Shown piece after piece: positions 38,967-47,501 of a stretch of 64,000 nucleotides of DNA (its first letter is position 1; the number at the start of each line of letters is the position of its first letter). A program made the translations under genes and the position numbers. This DNA comes from Rhodococcus sp. B50 (GTDB lineage: Bacteria > Actinomycetota > Actinomycetes > Mycobacteriales > Mycobacteriaceae). The DNA is taken from NCBI RefSeq assembly GCF_013602415.1, contig NZ_WPAG02000002.1:806001-870000 (forward strand). The letters run 5' to 3'. The notes under the pieces are model-generated. The model had not been told where the DNA came from, ran no database searches, and was given only the letters and a program-made list of their open reading frames with translations.

Positions 38967-40393
38967 GCGACGACGTGAGCACCGACTACACCGGTTTCGC
39001 CGGCGACGGCACCTGGTCGGAGGAAGCCGACTGGGATGTCGAGTTCGCCGACGGCAGCGAGCTCGAGGAGTTCGTTCCGGTCCCGACCGTCGCCGTGGTC
39101 GGCCGTCCCAATGTCGGCAAGTCCACCCTGGTCAACCGCATCATCGGCCGACGCGAAGCCGTCGTCGAGGATGTCCCCGGCGTCACCCGCGACCGTGTCT
39201 CGTACGAGGCGTCGTGGAACGGTCGGCGATTCATGGTGCAGGACACCGGCGGGTGGGAACCCGACGCGAAGGGCATGCAGCAATCCGTGGCCCGCCAGGC
39301 GGAGGTCGCCATGCGCACCGCCGACGCGATCCTCGTCGTGGTGGACGCCACCGTCGGCGCCACCAGCGTCGACGAGGCCGTCGCGAAAGTGCTGCGCCGG
39401 TCGAAGACACCGGTGCTGCTGGTCGCGAACAAGGTCGACGACGACCGCGTCGAATCCGAGGCCGCGACGCTGTGGTCGCTCGGGCTCGGCCAGCCGTATT
39501 CGGTGTCGGCCACCCACGGTCGCGGCACCGGCGATCTGCTCGACGAGTTGCTCGCCAAGTTGCCCGCCACGCCCCGCGAAGGCTCCGGCGGTGAAGGACC
39601 TCGCCGGGTCGCGCTGGTGGGCAAGCCGAACGTCGGCAAGTCGAGCCTGCTGAACAAGCTCGCCGGGGACGAACGGTCGGTGGTCCACGACGTCGCGGGC
39701 ACCACCGTCGACCCGGTGGACTCGATCGTCGAACTCGGCGGCAAGCCGTGGCGTTTCGTCGACACCGCAGGTCTGCGCAAGCGTGTCAACAGTGCGTCCG
39801 GCGCCGAGTTCTACGCGTCGCTGCGCACGCGCGGCGCGATCGACGCGGCCGAGGTGGCGGTACTGCTCATCGACGCCTCGCAGCCCATCACCGAGCAGGA
39901 CCAGCGGGTGATCACGATGGTCGTCGAATCGGGTCGCGCCCTGGTGATCGCGTTCAACAAGTGGGATCTCGTCGACGAGGACCGCCGCTACGAGCTCGGC
40001 CGCGAGATCGACCGCGACCTGCTGCGGGTGCCGTGGGCGTCGCGCGTGAACATCTCCGCCAAGACCGGCCGTGCCGTGCAGAAGCTCGTCCCGGCGATGG
40101 AGACCGCGCTCGAGTCGTGGGACAAGCGCATCTCCACGGGACGTCTGAACTCGTGGCTCAAGGAGGTTGTGGCCGCGACCCCGCCGCCGATGCGCGGCGG
40201 TCGCCTGCCCCGGGTGCTGTTCGCCACCCAGGCGGCCACCCGGCCGCCGACCTTCGTGCTGTTCACCACGGGCTTCCTCGAGGCCGGCTACCGCCGCTTC
40301 CTCGAGCGTCGCCTGCGCGAGGAGTTCGGCTTCGACGGCAGCCCCGTGCGGATCTCGGTGCGCGTGCGGGAGAAGCGCGACCGCCGGAAGTGA
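38963..40393 (+). CDS. der: GTPase Der (EngA), 50S ribosome assembly
   Basis: Der has two GTPase domains in tandem and a KH-like carboxyl domain and is needed for 50S subunit assembly. G1 motifs are [15 protein letters not shown] (near residue 44) and [18 protein letters not shown] (near 216), with NKVD and NKWD as G4 motifs. The KH-like end is [20 protein letters not shown]. The first 40 of 476 residues are an acidic actinobacterial extension. It closes the plus-strand run that began with the TPR gene. Confidence 0.96.
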   Translation: MSDDVSTDYTGFAGDGTWSEEADWDVEFADGSELEEFVPVPTVAVVGRPNVGKSTLVNRIIGRREAVVEDVPGVTRDRVSYEASWNGRRFMVQDTGGWEPDAKGMQQSVARQAEVAMRTADAILVVVDATVGATSVDEAVAKVLRRSKTPVLLVANKVDDDRVESEAATLWSLGLGQPYSVSATHGRGTGDLLDELLAKLPATPREGSGGEGPRRVALVGKPNVGKSSLLNKLAGDERSVVHDVAGTTVDPVDSIVELGGKPWRFVDTAGLRKRVNSASGAEFYASLRTRGAIDAAEVAVLLIDASQPITEQDQRVITMVVESGRALVIAFNKWDLVDEDRRYELGREIDRDLLRVPWASRVNISAKTGRAVQKLVPAMETALESWDKRISTGRLNSWLKEVVAATPPPMRGGRLPRVLFATQAATRPPTFVLFTTGFLEAGYRRFLERRLREEFGFDGSPVRISVRVREKRDRRK

Positions 40394-40461
40394 ACCCCCG
40401 ACGACGCTCGGTCGCGAAAACGCGCTGACCAGCCGATTAGTGTTTCGGTCCGTTCCTGTTG

Positions 40462-40467
40462 TAATCT
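40462..40467 (+). promoter_or_regulatory. Possible -10 element of the tRNA-Pro gene
   Basis: TAATCT at 40462-40467 lies 26 bp before the tRNA 5' end. No good -35 is visible at 16-18 bp upstream, so this is a weak call. Confidence 0.3.
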
Positions 40468-40493
40468 CTGAGAGCGCTCGGAGAGAGCGCGGA

Positions 40494-40567
<74 letters not shown>

Positions 40568-40572
40568 CAGTG

Positions 40573-40605
40573 AAACCCCTTCCGACTTCGGTCGGAAGGG
40601 GTTTT
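40573..40605 (+). terminator. Intrinsic terminator after tRNA-Pro
   Basis: AAACCCCTTCCGAC (40573-40586) pairs with GTCGGAAGGGGTTT (40591-40604) over 14 bp around a TTCG tetraloop, ending in a T-run. A clear rho-independent terminator five bases after the tRNA. Confidence 0.93.
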
Positions 40606-40660
40606 CTCGTTCGCGGACGCGCCTGCTCACCCGGCGCGTCGTGCAAGGGGAAACGACAGG

Positions 40661-40863
40661 ATGAAGAAATTCGCCAGGAGTGTGCGTTCGCGACAGCCGC
40701 GGCGGCAGGACTCGTACTCGGTGGATCCACCACGGCCGCAGCGGACACCGGTTCCGCCGGATATTTCGGTACCCCGCACTGCCTGCTCCGGTCCCTTCTG
40801 ACCTACGGGACGCTCGGTGCCGGCGATGCCGGCGCCTTCCTACCGGGGTGCGCGCCCTTCTGA
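40661..40863 (+). pseudogene. Small secreted peptide gene, probably frameshifted
   Basis: An ATG at 40661 after ACAGG starts MKKFARSV, a typical signal-peptide head, but the frame then runs into RSRQPRRQ and loses hydrophobicity. The neighbouring frame continues exactly where a signal sequence should: FATAAAAGLVLGGSTTAAADTG, then SAGYFGTPHCLLRSLLTYGT, LGAGDAGAFLPGCAPF and a stop at 40863. Adding one G near 40684 would join the two into a secreted peptide of 67 residues with an AXA-like cleavage site and two cysteines. I therefore call a single-base deletion or sequencing error; programmed frameshifting is less likely. The function is unknown. Confidence 0.6.
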
Positions 40864-40989
40864 GCGCAGGCGAGCGCACCGAACGCTCCCGGATCCGGTA
40901 CGCACCGCTCACGATGAGAAGTGCGTCGGCGGACGGTCACCACCGGTAGGGCACCGAGCGTGCCCTACCGCACCCGCGAAAGGATCACG

Positions 40990-41406
40990 ATGACCACTCG
41001 ATTCAATCCCTATCTCGCATTCCGCGATTCCGCGCGCGAGGCCATGGAGTTCTACAAGTCGGTGTTCGGCGGCGAACTGACGGTGAGCAGGTTCGCCGAC
41101 ATGCACGCCTCGGACGATCCGAGCGAGGACGACAAGGTGATGCACTCGATGCTCACCACCGACCGCGGCTTCGTGCTCATGGCCTCGGACACCCCGAACA
41201 GCATGGATTACTCACCCGGCACGAACTTCTCGCTGTCGCTCAGCGGGGACGACGAGGGCGTGCTCCGCAGTTGGTGGGAGGCGTTGAGCGAAGGCGGTCG
41301 CGTCGACATGCCGCTCGAACGTGCCCCGTGGGGCGATCTGTTCGGCATGTGCACCGACCGCTTCGGAGTCTCGTGGATGGTCAGCATCGGCGACCAGCAG
41401 GGCTGA
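40990..41406 (+). CDS. VOC-superfamily (PhnB/glyoxalase-like) protein
   Basis: The 138-residue protein begins MTTRFNPYLAFRDSAREAME and has FYKSVFGGELTVSRF, VMHSMLTTDRGFVLMASD and a carboxyl end WGDLFGMCTDRFGVSWMV. This is the PhnB-like branch of vicinal-oxygen-chelate proteins, whose members include dioxygenases, glyoxalases and resistance proteins. The substrate is unknown. GAAAGGA at 40979-40985 supports the ATG at 40990. It converges with the YjbR-like gene on the other strand, 20 bp apart. Confidence 0.85.
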   Translation: MTTRFNPYLAFRDSAREAMEFYKSVFGGELTVSRFADMHASDDPSEDDKVMHSMLTTDRGFVLMASDTPNSMDYSPGTNFSLSLSGDDEGVLRSWWEALSEGGRVDMPLERAPWGDLFGMCTDRFGVSWMVSIGDQQG

Positions 41407-41425
41407 ACCCGCGCCTCGGCGGCCG

Positions 41426-41821
41426 TCAACCGGCGCGCGCGTCGAGCTCGCGCACCAGCTTCGGTGGCGCGGTCTCCCGGTAGGACATGTCGAGCAGCTC
41501 GGCGACCTCGCCCCAATCCACCTCCGGACGGGCGAGGTCGTACCCGATCCACCCGGACGGCCCGAAGTACATCGGCAGGTAGATGTGCGGCTCCTCGAGC
41601 AGCGCGCGGCGCTCCTCTTCGTCGGGTTTGACGATGATGGAGCGGGGAAACGGTGCGCGGGTGTCCTTCTCGGCGCCTCCGTAGACCGCGAAGGCCGTCC
41701 GGGTGGAGAAGAACGGCCGACCGTGCGAGATCTTCTCGGAGGCGCCGGGCAAGGTCAGCGCGAGCGAGCGCACACGGGCGAGCAGTGGATCCGCCTCGTC
41801 GAACATCACCGGATGCGGCAT
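41426..41821 (-). CDS. MmcQ/YjbR-family protein
   Basis: This 131-residue minus-strand protein has LTLPGASEKISHGRPFFSTR, FAVYGGAEK, SIIVKPDEEERRALLEEPH and YFGPSGWIGYDL, the pattern of the YjbR/CyaY-like fold (DUF419). These proteins may bind DNA or small ligands; none has a firm function. The ATG at 41821 is used. A longer minus frame runs upstream through the phosphotransferase gene but is only a shadow. Confidence 0.82.
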   Translation of the reverse strand: MPHPVMFDEADPLLARVRSLALTLPGASEKISHGRPFFSTRTAFAVYGGAEKDTRAPFPRSIIVKPDEEERRALLEEPHIYLPMYFGPSGWIGYDLARPEVDWGEVAELLDMSYRETAPPKLVRELDARAG

Positions 41822-41892
41822 GAGCCGAGCGTACCGAGCGACTATGACAACGGTCCCGGGGTCGACTCTGCCGACCGTTCGATGCCGACAGA

Positions 41893-42915
41893 TCAGTGCC
41901 GACCGTCGAGGGCGTCGATGCCGGCGCGCAGCAGCGGCTCGACACCGCGACCGAGTTCCTCGAAACCGTCGCCGACGGTCTTGCCCTGACGGAAGCGGAA
42001 GTAGATGCCCTCGAGGATCACGGCGAGCTTGTAGTAGGCGAGGGCGAGGTGGAATGCCATGTCCGACAGGTCCCGTCCACCGGACGCCTCGTAGCGGGCG
42101 AGCAGGTCGTCGTCGCCGAGGAAACCCGGCGCGCGGGAGACCGTCGAGACGGGGAACTCCGTGTTCTCCCGCGCCAGCCGCTGGTAGACCAGCAGCAACG
42201 CCACATCGGTGAGCGGATCGCCCAAGGTGGCCATCTCCCAGTCCAGCACCGCGACCACCTCGTCGTCGTCCACGAGGACGTTGTCGAGCCGGTAGTCGCC
42301 GTGCACGATGCCGACCTCGCCGTCGCCCGGCAGGTTGTCGACGAGCAGCCGGTGCAGCTCCTCGGCGCCGGTGAGATCCCGGCTGTGCGAGTTCTCGAGT
42401 TGGGTGGTCCAACGGCGCACCTGCCGCTCGAGGAAACCTTGCGGGCGACCGAAGTCCTCGAGTCCCACGGTGGCGGGGTCCACCGCGTGCAAGGCCGCCA
42501 GGGTGTCGACCATCCGCTCGGAGATGACCCGCGTGCGCGCGGCACCGAGGGGTTCGAGTTCCTCGGCGGTGCGATAGGGCGTTCCCACGACGAGATCCAT
42601 GAGGTAGAACGGCGCGCCGAGCACCGAATCGTCCTCGCACAGCAGATAGGTGCGGGGGACCGGTACCGCGGTGCCGTCGAGCGCGGAGATGACCCGGTAC
42701 TCGCGAGCCATGTCGTGGGCGGTGGCGAGGACGTGTCCGAGTGGGGGACGGCGCAGCACGAGCCGCCGTTCGCCGTCGGTCACCTCGTAGGTGAGGTTCG
42801 ATCGCCCGCCACTGATCAGGCGGGCGCGGAGGGGACCGGAGAACAGGTCGGGGGCGGAGGTCTGCAGGTAGGCATCGAGCGCATCGAGGTCGAGGCCGGC
42901 GGGCACGTCGTTCAT
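41893..42915 (-). CDS. Aminoglycoside-phosphotransferase-like kinase (ACAD10/11 type)
   Basis: The 340-residue protein has the kinase fold with a nucleotide loop region ISGGRSNLTYEV, the catalytic Brenner motif IVHGDYRLDNVLVD and the metal-binding VLDWEMATLGDPLTD. In actinobacteria relatives are usually linked to acyl-CoA dehydrogenases (FadE36-like context) and are related to mammalian ACAD10/11, which phosphorylate 4-hydroxy acids, rather than to true antibiotic resistance enzymes. No fadE neighbour is present here. GGAGCTC precedes the ATG on the minus strand. Confidence 0.83.
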   Translation of the reverse strand: MNDVPAGLDLDALDAYLQTSAPDLFSGPLRARLISGGRSNLTYEVTDGERRLVLRRPPLGHVLATAHDMAREYRVISALDGTAVPVPRTYLLCEDDSVLGAPFYLMDLVVGTPYRTAEELEPLGAARTRVISERMVDTLAALHAVDPATVGLEDFGRPQGFLERQVRRWTTQLENSHSRDLTGAEELHRLLVDNLPGDGEVGIVHGDYRLDNVLVDDDEVVAVLDWEMATLGDPLTDVALLLVYQRLARENTEFPVSTVSRAPGFLGDDDLLARYEASGGRDLSDMAFHLALAYYKLAVILEGIYFRFRQGKTVGDGFEELGRGVEPLLRAGIDALDGRH

Positions 42916-43014
42916 CGAGCTCCTTTCCGTCGGTTCCCACTATGACGGCGGGCAGGGATCCGTGTCCGGAGAACTCCCACCCGGGCTGATGATCCGGACC
43001 ATACGGAAACCAGC

Positions 43015-43029
43015 GATATTCCGAATATC
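43015..43029. promoter_or_regulatory. Perfect palindrome between divergent kinase and NUDIX genes
   Basis: GATATTC (43015-43021), one base, then GAATATC (43023-43029). It lies in the 198-bp divergent region (42916-43113), next to ATACGGAAACCA at 43001-43012. A dimeric regulator site is a reasonable guess; the regulator is unknown. Confidence 0.45.
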
Positions 43030-43113
43030 CCTCGGCCTGGGAACTGCGACACCCGCAACAGCTACGACGTGCGCCTACCCGCCGGTACGGACGGGGCGAA
43101 CTACTGTCGATCC

Positions 43114-43731
43114 ATGCCCGCTCCGCACCCCCTCGACCGAGACAACGTCCGTGACGCGCTGGACGCGTTCGACTCCCGCCGTCTGCCGCTCGACGGTCGC
43201 CGGCACGCAGCCGTCGTCGTGGCGGTGCTCGACGGCGGGGACGGCAACCCCGTCATGCCCCTCACACGGCGGCCGACGCGCCTGCGAGCCCATCCCGGCC
43301 AGTTCGCGCTGCCGGGTGGCCGTCTGGACGAGGGGGAGGAGCCGGAGCAGGCAGCCCTCCGTGAACTGCACGAGGAGCTCGGACTCGACCTCGGCTCCGA
43401 CGCCGTCCTCGGCCGACTCGACGACTATGTCACCCGATCCGGCTACGTGATGTCGCCGTTCGTCGTGTGGTCGCACACCGCCGTGACCGATCTGAAGCCG
43501 AGCCCCGACGAGGTCGACGTGCTCTTCGCCGTCACCGCGGACGAACTCGACGTCGACCCGCGCTTCGTCGGCATCCCCGAATCCGACAAGCCGGTGATCC
43601 AGTGGCCGTTCCGCGGTCATCTCGTGCACGCACCGACCGCCGCGGTGGTCTACCAGTTCCGCGAAGTCGTCCTCCGCCGGCGGGCCACCCGGATCGACGA
43701 CCTCGAGCAACCGGTCTTCGCCTGGCGCTGA
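43114..43731 (+). CDS. NUDIX hydrolase, CoA pyrophosphatase-like
   Basis: The 205-residue protein has the CoA-type signature LTRRPTRLRAHPGQFALPGG joined to the NUDIX box (GGRLDEGEEPEQAALRELHE, then ELGL). The LxxRxxxLRxHxGQ part is the mark of the CoA/acyl-CoA diphosphatase branch (UPF0035). I used the ATG at 43114; an upstream GTG at 43069 would add 15 residues. It is divergent from the phosphotransferase gene. Confidence 0.88.
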   Translation: MPAPHPLDRDNVRDALDAFDSRRLPLDGRRHAAVVVAVLDGGDGNPVMPLTRRPTRLRAHPGQFALPGGRLDEGEEPEQAALRELHEELGLDLGSDAVLGRLDDYVTRSGYVMSPFVVWSHTAVTDLKPSPDEVDVLFAVTADELDVDPRFVGIPESDKPVIQWPFRGHLVHAPTAAVVYQFREVVLRRRATRIDDLEQPVFAWR

Positions 43732-43844
43732 CACCCGGGGATCTCCGGTCGCACGGCTGTGGAAGGCTGGACTGCGCACCCGAACCGGGACTCCGGTGGG
43801 GGCATCACGAGAACGACCTCACGAGAACACGGAGCGGCCCCGCC

Positions 43845-44447
43845 ATGACCGATGCGACCGGAACCGCCGACACGCGCGGATCGGACCGCATCCTCACCGT
43901 GCCGAACGTCCTCAGCTTCATCAGGCTCCTGGGCGTACCCGTCTTCCTCTACCTCGTCCTCGTCGCCCACGCCGACGTCTGGGCGCTGATCCTGCTGGCC
44001 GCGAGCAGCATCACCGACTGGGCTGACGGCAAACTCGCCCGGCTGCTCGACCAGACCTCTCGCCTCGGTGCCCTCCTCGATCCCGCCGTCGACCGCCTCT
44101 ACATCGTGGTCACCCTCGTCGCCCTCGTGGCGCGCGACATCGTGCCGTGGTGGATCGCGGTGATCCTCGTCGGCCGTGAACTCGTCCTCGCCCCGACGCT
44201 CGCCGTCTACCGGCGCCGGGAACTGCCGCCACCGGAGGTGCTCTATCTCGGCAAGGGCGCCACCTTCCTGCTCATGTGCGCGCTGCCGCTCATGCTCGGC
44301 GCCGTCGCCGTGCCGGCCTCGGAACCGATCACCGGCCCGCTCGGCTGGGCCGCCCTGATCTGGGGGACCGTGTTGTACGTGTGGACCGGTCTGTTGTATC
44401 TCGCGCAGGCAATCGTGACGGCACGGATCGTGCCGGCCGGGCGGTGA
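43845..44447 (+). CDS. pgsA: CDP-alcohol phosphatidyltransferase (PgsA-like)
   Basis: This 200-residue integral membrane enzyme of phospholipid synthesis carries the signature D-x2-DG-x2-AR-x8-G-x3-D-x3-D in SITDWADGKLARLL and TSRLGALLDPAVD. About five hydrophobic helices are visible. The syntenic gene is Rv1822 (pgsA2). PgsA-type enzymes make phosphatidylglycerol phosphate; some paralogues make cardiolipin, so the exact product is uncertain. The ATG at 43845 follows CACGGAG. It leads a membrane-protein cluster with two DUF881 proteins and Sbp. Confidence 0.87.
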   Translation: MTDATGTADTRGSDRILTVPNVLSFIRLLGVPVFLYLVLVAHADVWALILLAASSITDWADGKLARLLDQTSRLGALLDPAVDRLYIVVTLVALVARDIVPWWIAVILVGRELVLAPTLAVYRRRELPPPEVLYLGKGATFLLMCALPLMLGAVAVPASEPITGPLGWAALIWGTVLYVWTGLLYLAQAIVTARIVPAGR

Positions 44448-44451
44448 TCCG

Positions 44452-45315
44452 ATGAGCCGCGCGTGGGAACGCATCCGGCGCAATCCGGTGCCCTCGCTGC
44501 TGAAGTCGCTTCTCGAGGATCATCTCGATCCTGGCTACGCCGCGTCCGCTGCGGACCGGGCGGCGGGGCGTTCGAGCACCACCCCGCGAGCCTCCCGTGC
44601 GTGGCTCGGCGCCGGCGTTCTCCTCGCCGGACTCGTCATCGGCGTCGCGTACGCGCAGAACGTCGACGTGGAGGCCGGCACCGACAACACCCGCGCCGAG
44701 ATCCTCGCCTCCCTCCGAGCGGGCGATCAGCGGATCGCCGCGCTCACCGCGGGGCGGGACGAACTCGATGCCGCGATCGACGAACGACGTACTGTGCTGT
44801 TCGCCGACGGCGGTGACGGCGCGAGCATCCTCGACGAACTCCGGGACGCCGAGACCGCGGCCGCCGCGACATCCGTGCGCGGACCCGGGATGAGCGTCAC
44901 CCTCACCGAACCCGCCGCGCGCCCGAACCTCTCGGACGCGGCGCGACTCGAGGACCGGCCCACCGCGCTCGTCCTCGACCGCGACCTGCAGTCGGTGGTC
45001 AACGCGCTCTGGGCCGCCGGTGCGGAGGCCGTCGAGGTCGGCGGCGTGCGGGTGGGTCCCGGCGTGACCATCCGCCAGGCCGGGGGAGCGATGCTCGTCG
45101 ACAACCGGCCCGTATTCTCCCCGTACACGGTCTCGGCGGTGGGGTCCCCGTCCCGGCTGCAGACGTCCTTCGTCGTCAGCGACGCCTACCTGCGCATCGC
45201 GGGTATACAGCAGCTCTACGGGGTGGGATTCACCGTCACCGAGGAGGACGATCTCGAGCTTCCGGCCGCCACGGTCCGGAAACTCGGCAGCAGCGGAGAA
45301 ACGGGGTACAGGTGA
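44452..45315 (+). CDS. DUF881 membrane-anchored protein, first copy
   Basis: The 287-residue protein has a basic cytosolic amino end (residues 1-45), one transmembrane helix (about 48-66, AWLGAGVLLAGLVIGVAYA), a short coiled coil (about 80-115) and a DUF881 domain outside (GPGMSVTLTEPA, DLQSVVNALWAAGAEAVEVG, then FVVSDAYLRIAGIQQLYGVG). DUF881 proteins (YlxW/YlxX type in Bacillus) are often next to division genes. The function is not established. It overlaps the Sbp gene by GTGA. Confidence 0.82.
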   Translation: MSRAWERIRRNPVPSLLKSLLEDHLDPGYAASAADRAAGRSSTTPRASRAWLGAGVLLAGLVIGVAYAQNVDVEAGTDNTRAEILASLRAGDQRIAALTAGRDELDAAIDERRTVLFADGGDGASILDELRDAETAAAATSVRGPGMSVTLTEPAARPNLSDAARLEDRPTALVLDRDLQSVVNALWAAGAEAVEVGGVRVGPGVTIRQAGGAMLVDNRPVFSPYTVSAVGSPSRLQTSFVVSDAYLRIAGIQQLYGVGFTVTEEDDLELPAATVRKLGSSGETGYR

Positions 45316-45671
45316 AGCGGCTCGAACACGGTCACGCGCTCTATGCGGTGCTCGCACTGGCGATCGGGATCGGCGCCGGAATCGTGTTCAGCCCGCAGGT
45401 ACCCGACGTCGTGCAGCCCTATCTGCCCATCGCGGTGGTCGCCGCGCTCGACACGGTCTTCGGCGGCTTACGCGCCTATCTCGACGACATCTTCGACGCG
45501 AAAGTGTTCGTGGTGTCGTTCGTCTTCAACGTCCTCGTCGCGGCGCTGATCGTGTGGCTCGGCGACCAACTCGGGGTGGGCGCCCAGCTCTCGACGGCGG
45601 TCATCGTCGTCCTCGGTATCCGCATTTTCGGAAACGCGGCCGCTCTGCGCCGTCGACTGTTCGGAGCTTGA
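45312..45671 (+). CDS. sbp: Sbp/DUF1290 small integral membrane protein
   Basis: The 119-residue protein has three hydrophobic helices (YAVLALAIGIGAGIVF, LPIAVVAALDTVFGGLRAYL, VVSFVFNVLVAALIVWLGDQ) and a carboxyl hydrophobic end. The family is the small basic protein (Sbp) found next to DUF881 genes and division genes in Firmicutes and Actinobacteria. Rv1824 is the syntenic gene. Here it lies between two DUF881 genes, overlapping the first and four bases before the second. Confidence 0.85.
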   Translation: MKRLEHGHALYAVLALAIGIGAGIVFSPQVPDVVQPYLPIAVVAALDTVFGGLRAYLDDIFDAKVFVVSFVFNVLVAALIVWLGDQLGVGAQLSTAVIVVLGIRIFGNAAALRRRLFGA

Positions 45672-45675
45672 AACC

Positions 45676-46437
45676 GTGACCGAACCGCAACAGCCCGACC
45701 CCGAGACCGGCGATGCGACTGCGCCGGTGCCCACCGCCGATCGCGCCACCCGATCGCATCGCGTCTTCCTCGTCCTCGCCGGGATTCTCGTCGTCCTGCT
45801 CGGCGCCGGCATCGCCACGCAGGTGCGCACCACCGACACCGGCGACGCCCTCGATTCGGCGCGCCCCGCAGACCTGCTGGTGCTGCTCGACAACCTCAAC
45901 CGCCGCGAAGCCGCTCTCCGCCAGGAGATCACCGAACTCGAGCGCACCCTCTCGAGTCTCGAACAGGAAGGCTCGGAAGCCGCACTCGAGGAAGCCCGCA
46001 CGCGCTTGCACACGCTGTCGGTACAGCTCGGTACCGCACCCGCCACCGGGCCCGGAGTGGTCCTCACCGTCGACGATCCGCGCGAGGGTGTCGGGTCGGA
46101 GGTGCTGCTCGACATGATCCAGGAGCTGCGCGCGGCGGGTGCCGACACGATGCAGATCGCCGGAGCGAACGGGGAGACCGTGCGCATCGGCGTCGATTCG
46201 TGGGTCACCGGACCCGCGGGCGAGATCACCGTGGACGACCGCGGACTCGACGCTCCGTACACGGTCACCGCGATCGGCGACGGACCGACACTCGCCGCCG
46301 CCTTGAACATTCCCGGCGGAGTGGTCGACACCGTCGCCCGTGCGGGCGGATCATTGTCCGTGGAACAGTTTCCGCAGGTGGACGTGTCCGCCTTGCGGGA
46401 GATCGAACCGCGCCAATACTCTCAGCCCGGTAACTGA
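45676..46437 (+). CDS. DUF881 membrane-anchored protein, second copy
   Basis: The 253-residue protein has a 25-residue polar amino end, one transmembrane helix (about 29-46, VFLVLAGILVVLLGAGIA), a coiled coil (about 64-110, LNRREAALRQEITELERTL) and an extracytoplasmic DUF881 domain (TGPGVVLTVDDPREGVGSEV, then VLLDMIQELRAAGADTMQIA). It is clearly paralogous to the first copy in layout. With Sbp it may form a membrane complex; that is inference from conserved order. Confidence 0.82.
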   Translation: MTEPQQPDPETGDATAPVPTADRATRSHRVFLVLAGILVVLLGAGIATQVRTTDTGDALDSARPADLLVLLDNLNRREAALRQEITELERTLSSLEQEGSEAALEEARTRLHTLSVQLGTAPATGPGVVLTVDDPREGVGSEVLLDMIQELRAAGADTMQIAGANGETVRIGVDSWVTGPAGEITVDDRGLDAPYTVTAIGDGPTLAAALNIPGGVVDTVARAGGSLSVEQFPQVDVSALREIEPRQYSQPGN

Positions 46438-46479
46438 ATCCGGCGTTCCGGTCGAACGTCGTCTCCGAAAGGACCAGTC

Positions 46480-46884
46480 TTGACCGATTTCGCGACACCC
46501 GAGGATCTGCGGTACACCCCCGAGCACGAATGGGTGCGCAGGACGGGCGCGACGACCGTGCGGATCGGGATCACCGACTACGCACAGTCCCAACTCGGCG
46601 ACGTGGTCTTCGTCCAACTGCCCGATGCCGGATCCGAGATCGTCTCCGGCGAGTCCTTCGGAGAGGTCGAGTCCACCAAGAGCGTGTCGGACGTCTTCGC
46701 CCCGCTGAGCGCGAAGGTGCTTGCCGTCAACACGGAACTCGACACGAATCCCGAACTGGTGAACAGCAGCCCGTACGAGGAAGGCTGGCTCGTCGACGTG
46801 GAGGTCGGCAGCGAGAGCGAACTCGACGAGGCCCTCGCGCAGACGGTCGACGCGGATGGTTACCGCGGGATCACGGAAGGCTGA
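46480..46884 (+). CDS. gcvH: Glycine cleavage system H protein
   Basis: GcvH carries the aminomethyl group on a lipoyl lysine between GcvP, GcvT and Lpd. The 134-residue protein has [19 protein letters not shown] and [11 protein letters not shown] with the lipoyl lysine Lys67. The start is TTG at 46480, backed by GAAAGGA at 46467-46473. GcvP is 3.2 kb downstream, separated by garA and regulators; gcvT is not in the window. Confidence 0.95.
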   Translation: MTDFATPEDLRYTPEHEWVRRTGATTVRIGITDYAQSQLGDVVFVQLPDAGSEIVSGESFGEVESTKSVSDVFAPLSAKVLAVNTELDTNPELVNSSPYEEGWLVDVEVGSESELDEALAQTVDADGYRGITEG

Positions 46885-46923
46885 CAGACCGGACAGGTAA
46901 CGTGACCGCGACTGTCTGCGGCA

Positions 46924-46942
46924 GTACCCCCGCGCGGGGTAC
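46924..46942 (+). terminator. Short hairpin between gcvH and garA
   Basis: GTACCCC (46924-46930) pairs with GGGGTAC (46936-46942) around CGCGC. The stem is short and lacks a T-run, so it may be a weak terminator or a leader element of garA. Confidence 0.3.
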
Positions 46943-47039
46943 GGTCGGATATGGCGTGTGCCGTGTCGGACCTGTACGGGGCGAACGAATCAGCGACCGT
47001 CCGGGATCACCCGGGTGGTCGAACGGATAAGGAGAAACG

Positions 47040-47501
47040 GTGAGCGAGAACGGCAACGCGGGCTACGAGGAGACTCCTGCAGAGACCACTTCGGTATTTC
47101 GCGCCGACTTCCTGAACGAAGTGGAAGGTGCAGGCTCGGCCACCACCGAAGCGCCCGTCTCGGGTGTCGAGGGCCTGCCCGCCGGATCGGCGCTGCTGGT
47201 GGTCAAGCGGGGGCCCAATGCAGGATCGCGCTTCCTGCTCGACCAGCCGACCACCTCGGCGGGCCGACATCCCGACAGCGACATCTTCCTCGACGACGTG
47301 ACCGTCAGCCGTCGGCACGCCGAGTTCCGCCAGGACGAGGGCGAATTCCAGGTCGTCGACGTGGGGAGCCTCAACGGCACCTACGTCAACCGCGAGCCGG
47401 TCGATTCCGCCGTCCTCGCGAACGGCGACGAGGTGCAGATCGGCAAGTTCCGGTTGGTGTTCCTGACCGGTCCGCGAGGTAACCAGGGCGCAGGTAGCTG
47501 A
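47040..47501 (+). CDS. garA: FHA-domain regulator GarA (OdhI-like)
   Basis: GarA/OdhI controls 2-oxoglutarate dehydrogenase and glutamate metabolism and is switched by Ser/Thr protein kinases. The amino-terminal kinase motif is present as AETTSVFRADF, where Thr16/Thr17 correspond to the regulated Thr pair of GarA and OdhI. The FHA domain follows with AGRHPDSDIFLDDVTVSRRH and SLNGTYVNREPV. The 153-residue length fits. AAGGAG precedes the GTG at 47040. It overlaps the MerR gene by ATGA. Confidence 0.95.
   Translation: MSENGNAGYEETPAETTSVFRADFLNEVEGAGSATTEAPVSGVEGLPAGSALLVVKRGPNAGSRFLLDQPTTSAGRHPDSDIFLDDVTVSRRHAEFRQDEGEFQVVDVGSLNGTYVNREPVDSAVLANGDEVQIGKFRLVFLTGPRGNQGAGS

Noticed and set aside
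41893..42915. Phosphotransferase considered as an aminoglycoside resistance gene
   Set aside because: It has the APH fold, but sequence features such as LDWEMATLGDP fit the ACAD10/11-like group rather than known resistance enzymes.
42960..43450. 162-residue plus-strand frame before and inside the NUDIX gene
   Set aside because: Ser/Thr/Pro/Arg-rich out-of-phase reading; the NUDIX frame carries the real motifs.
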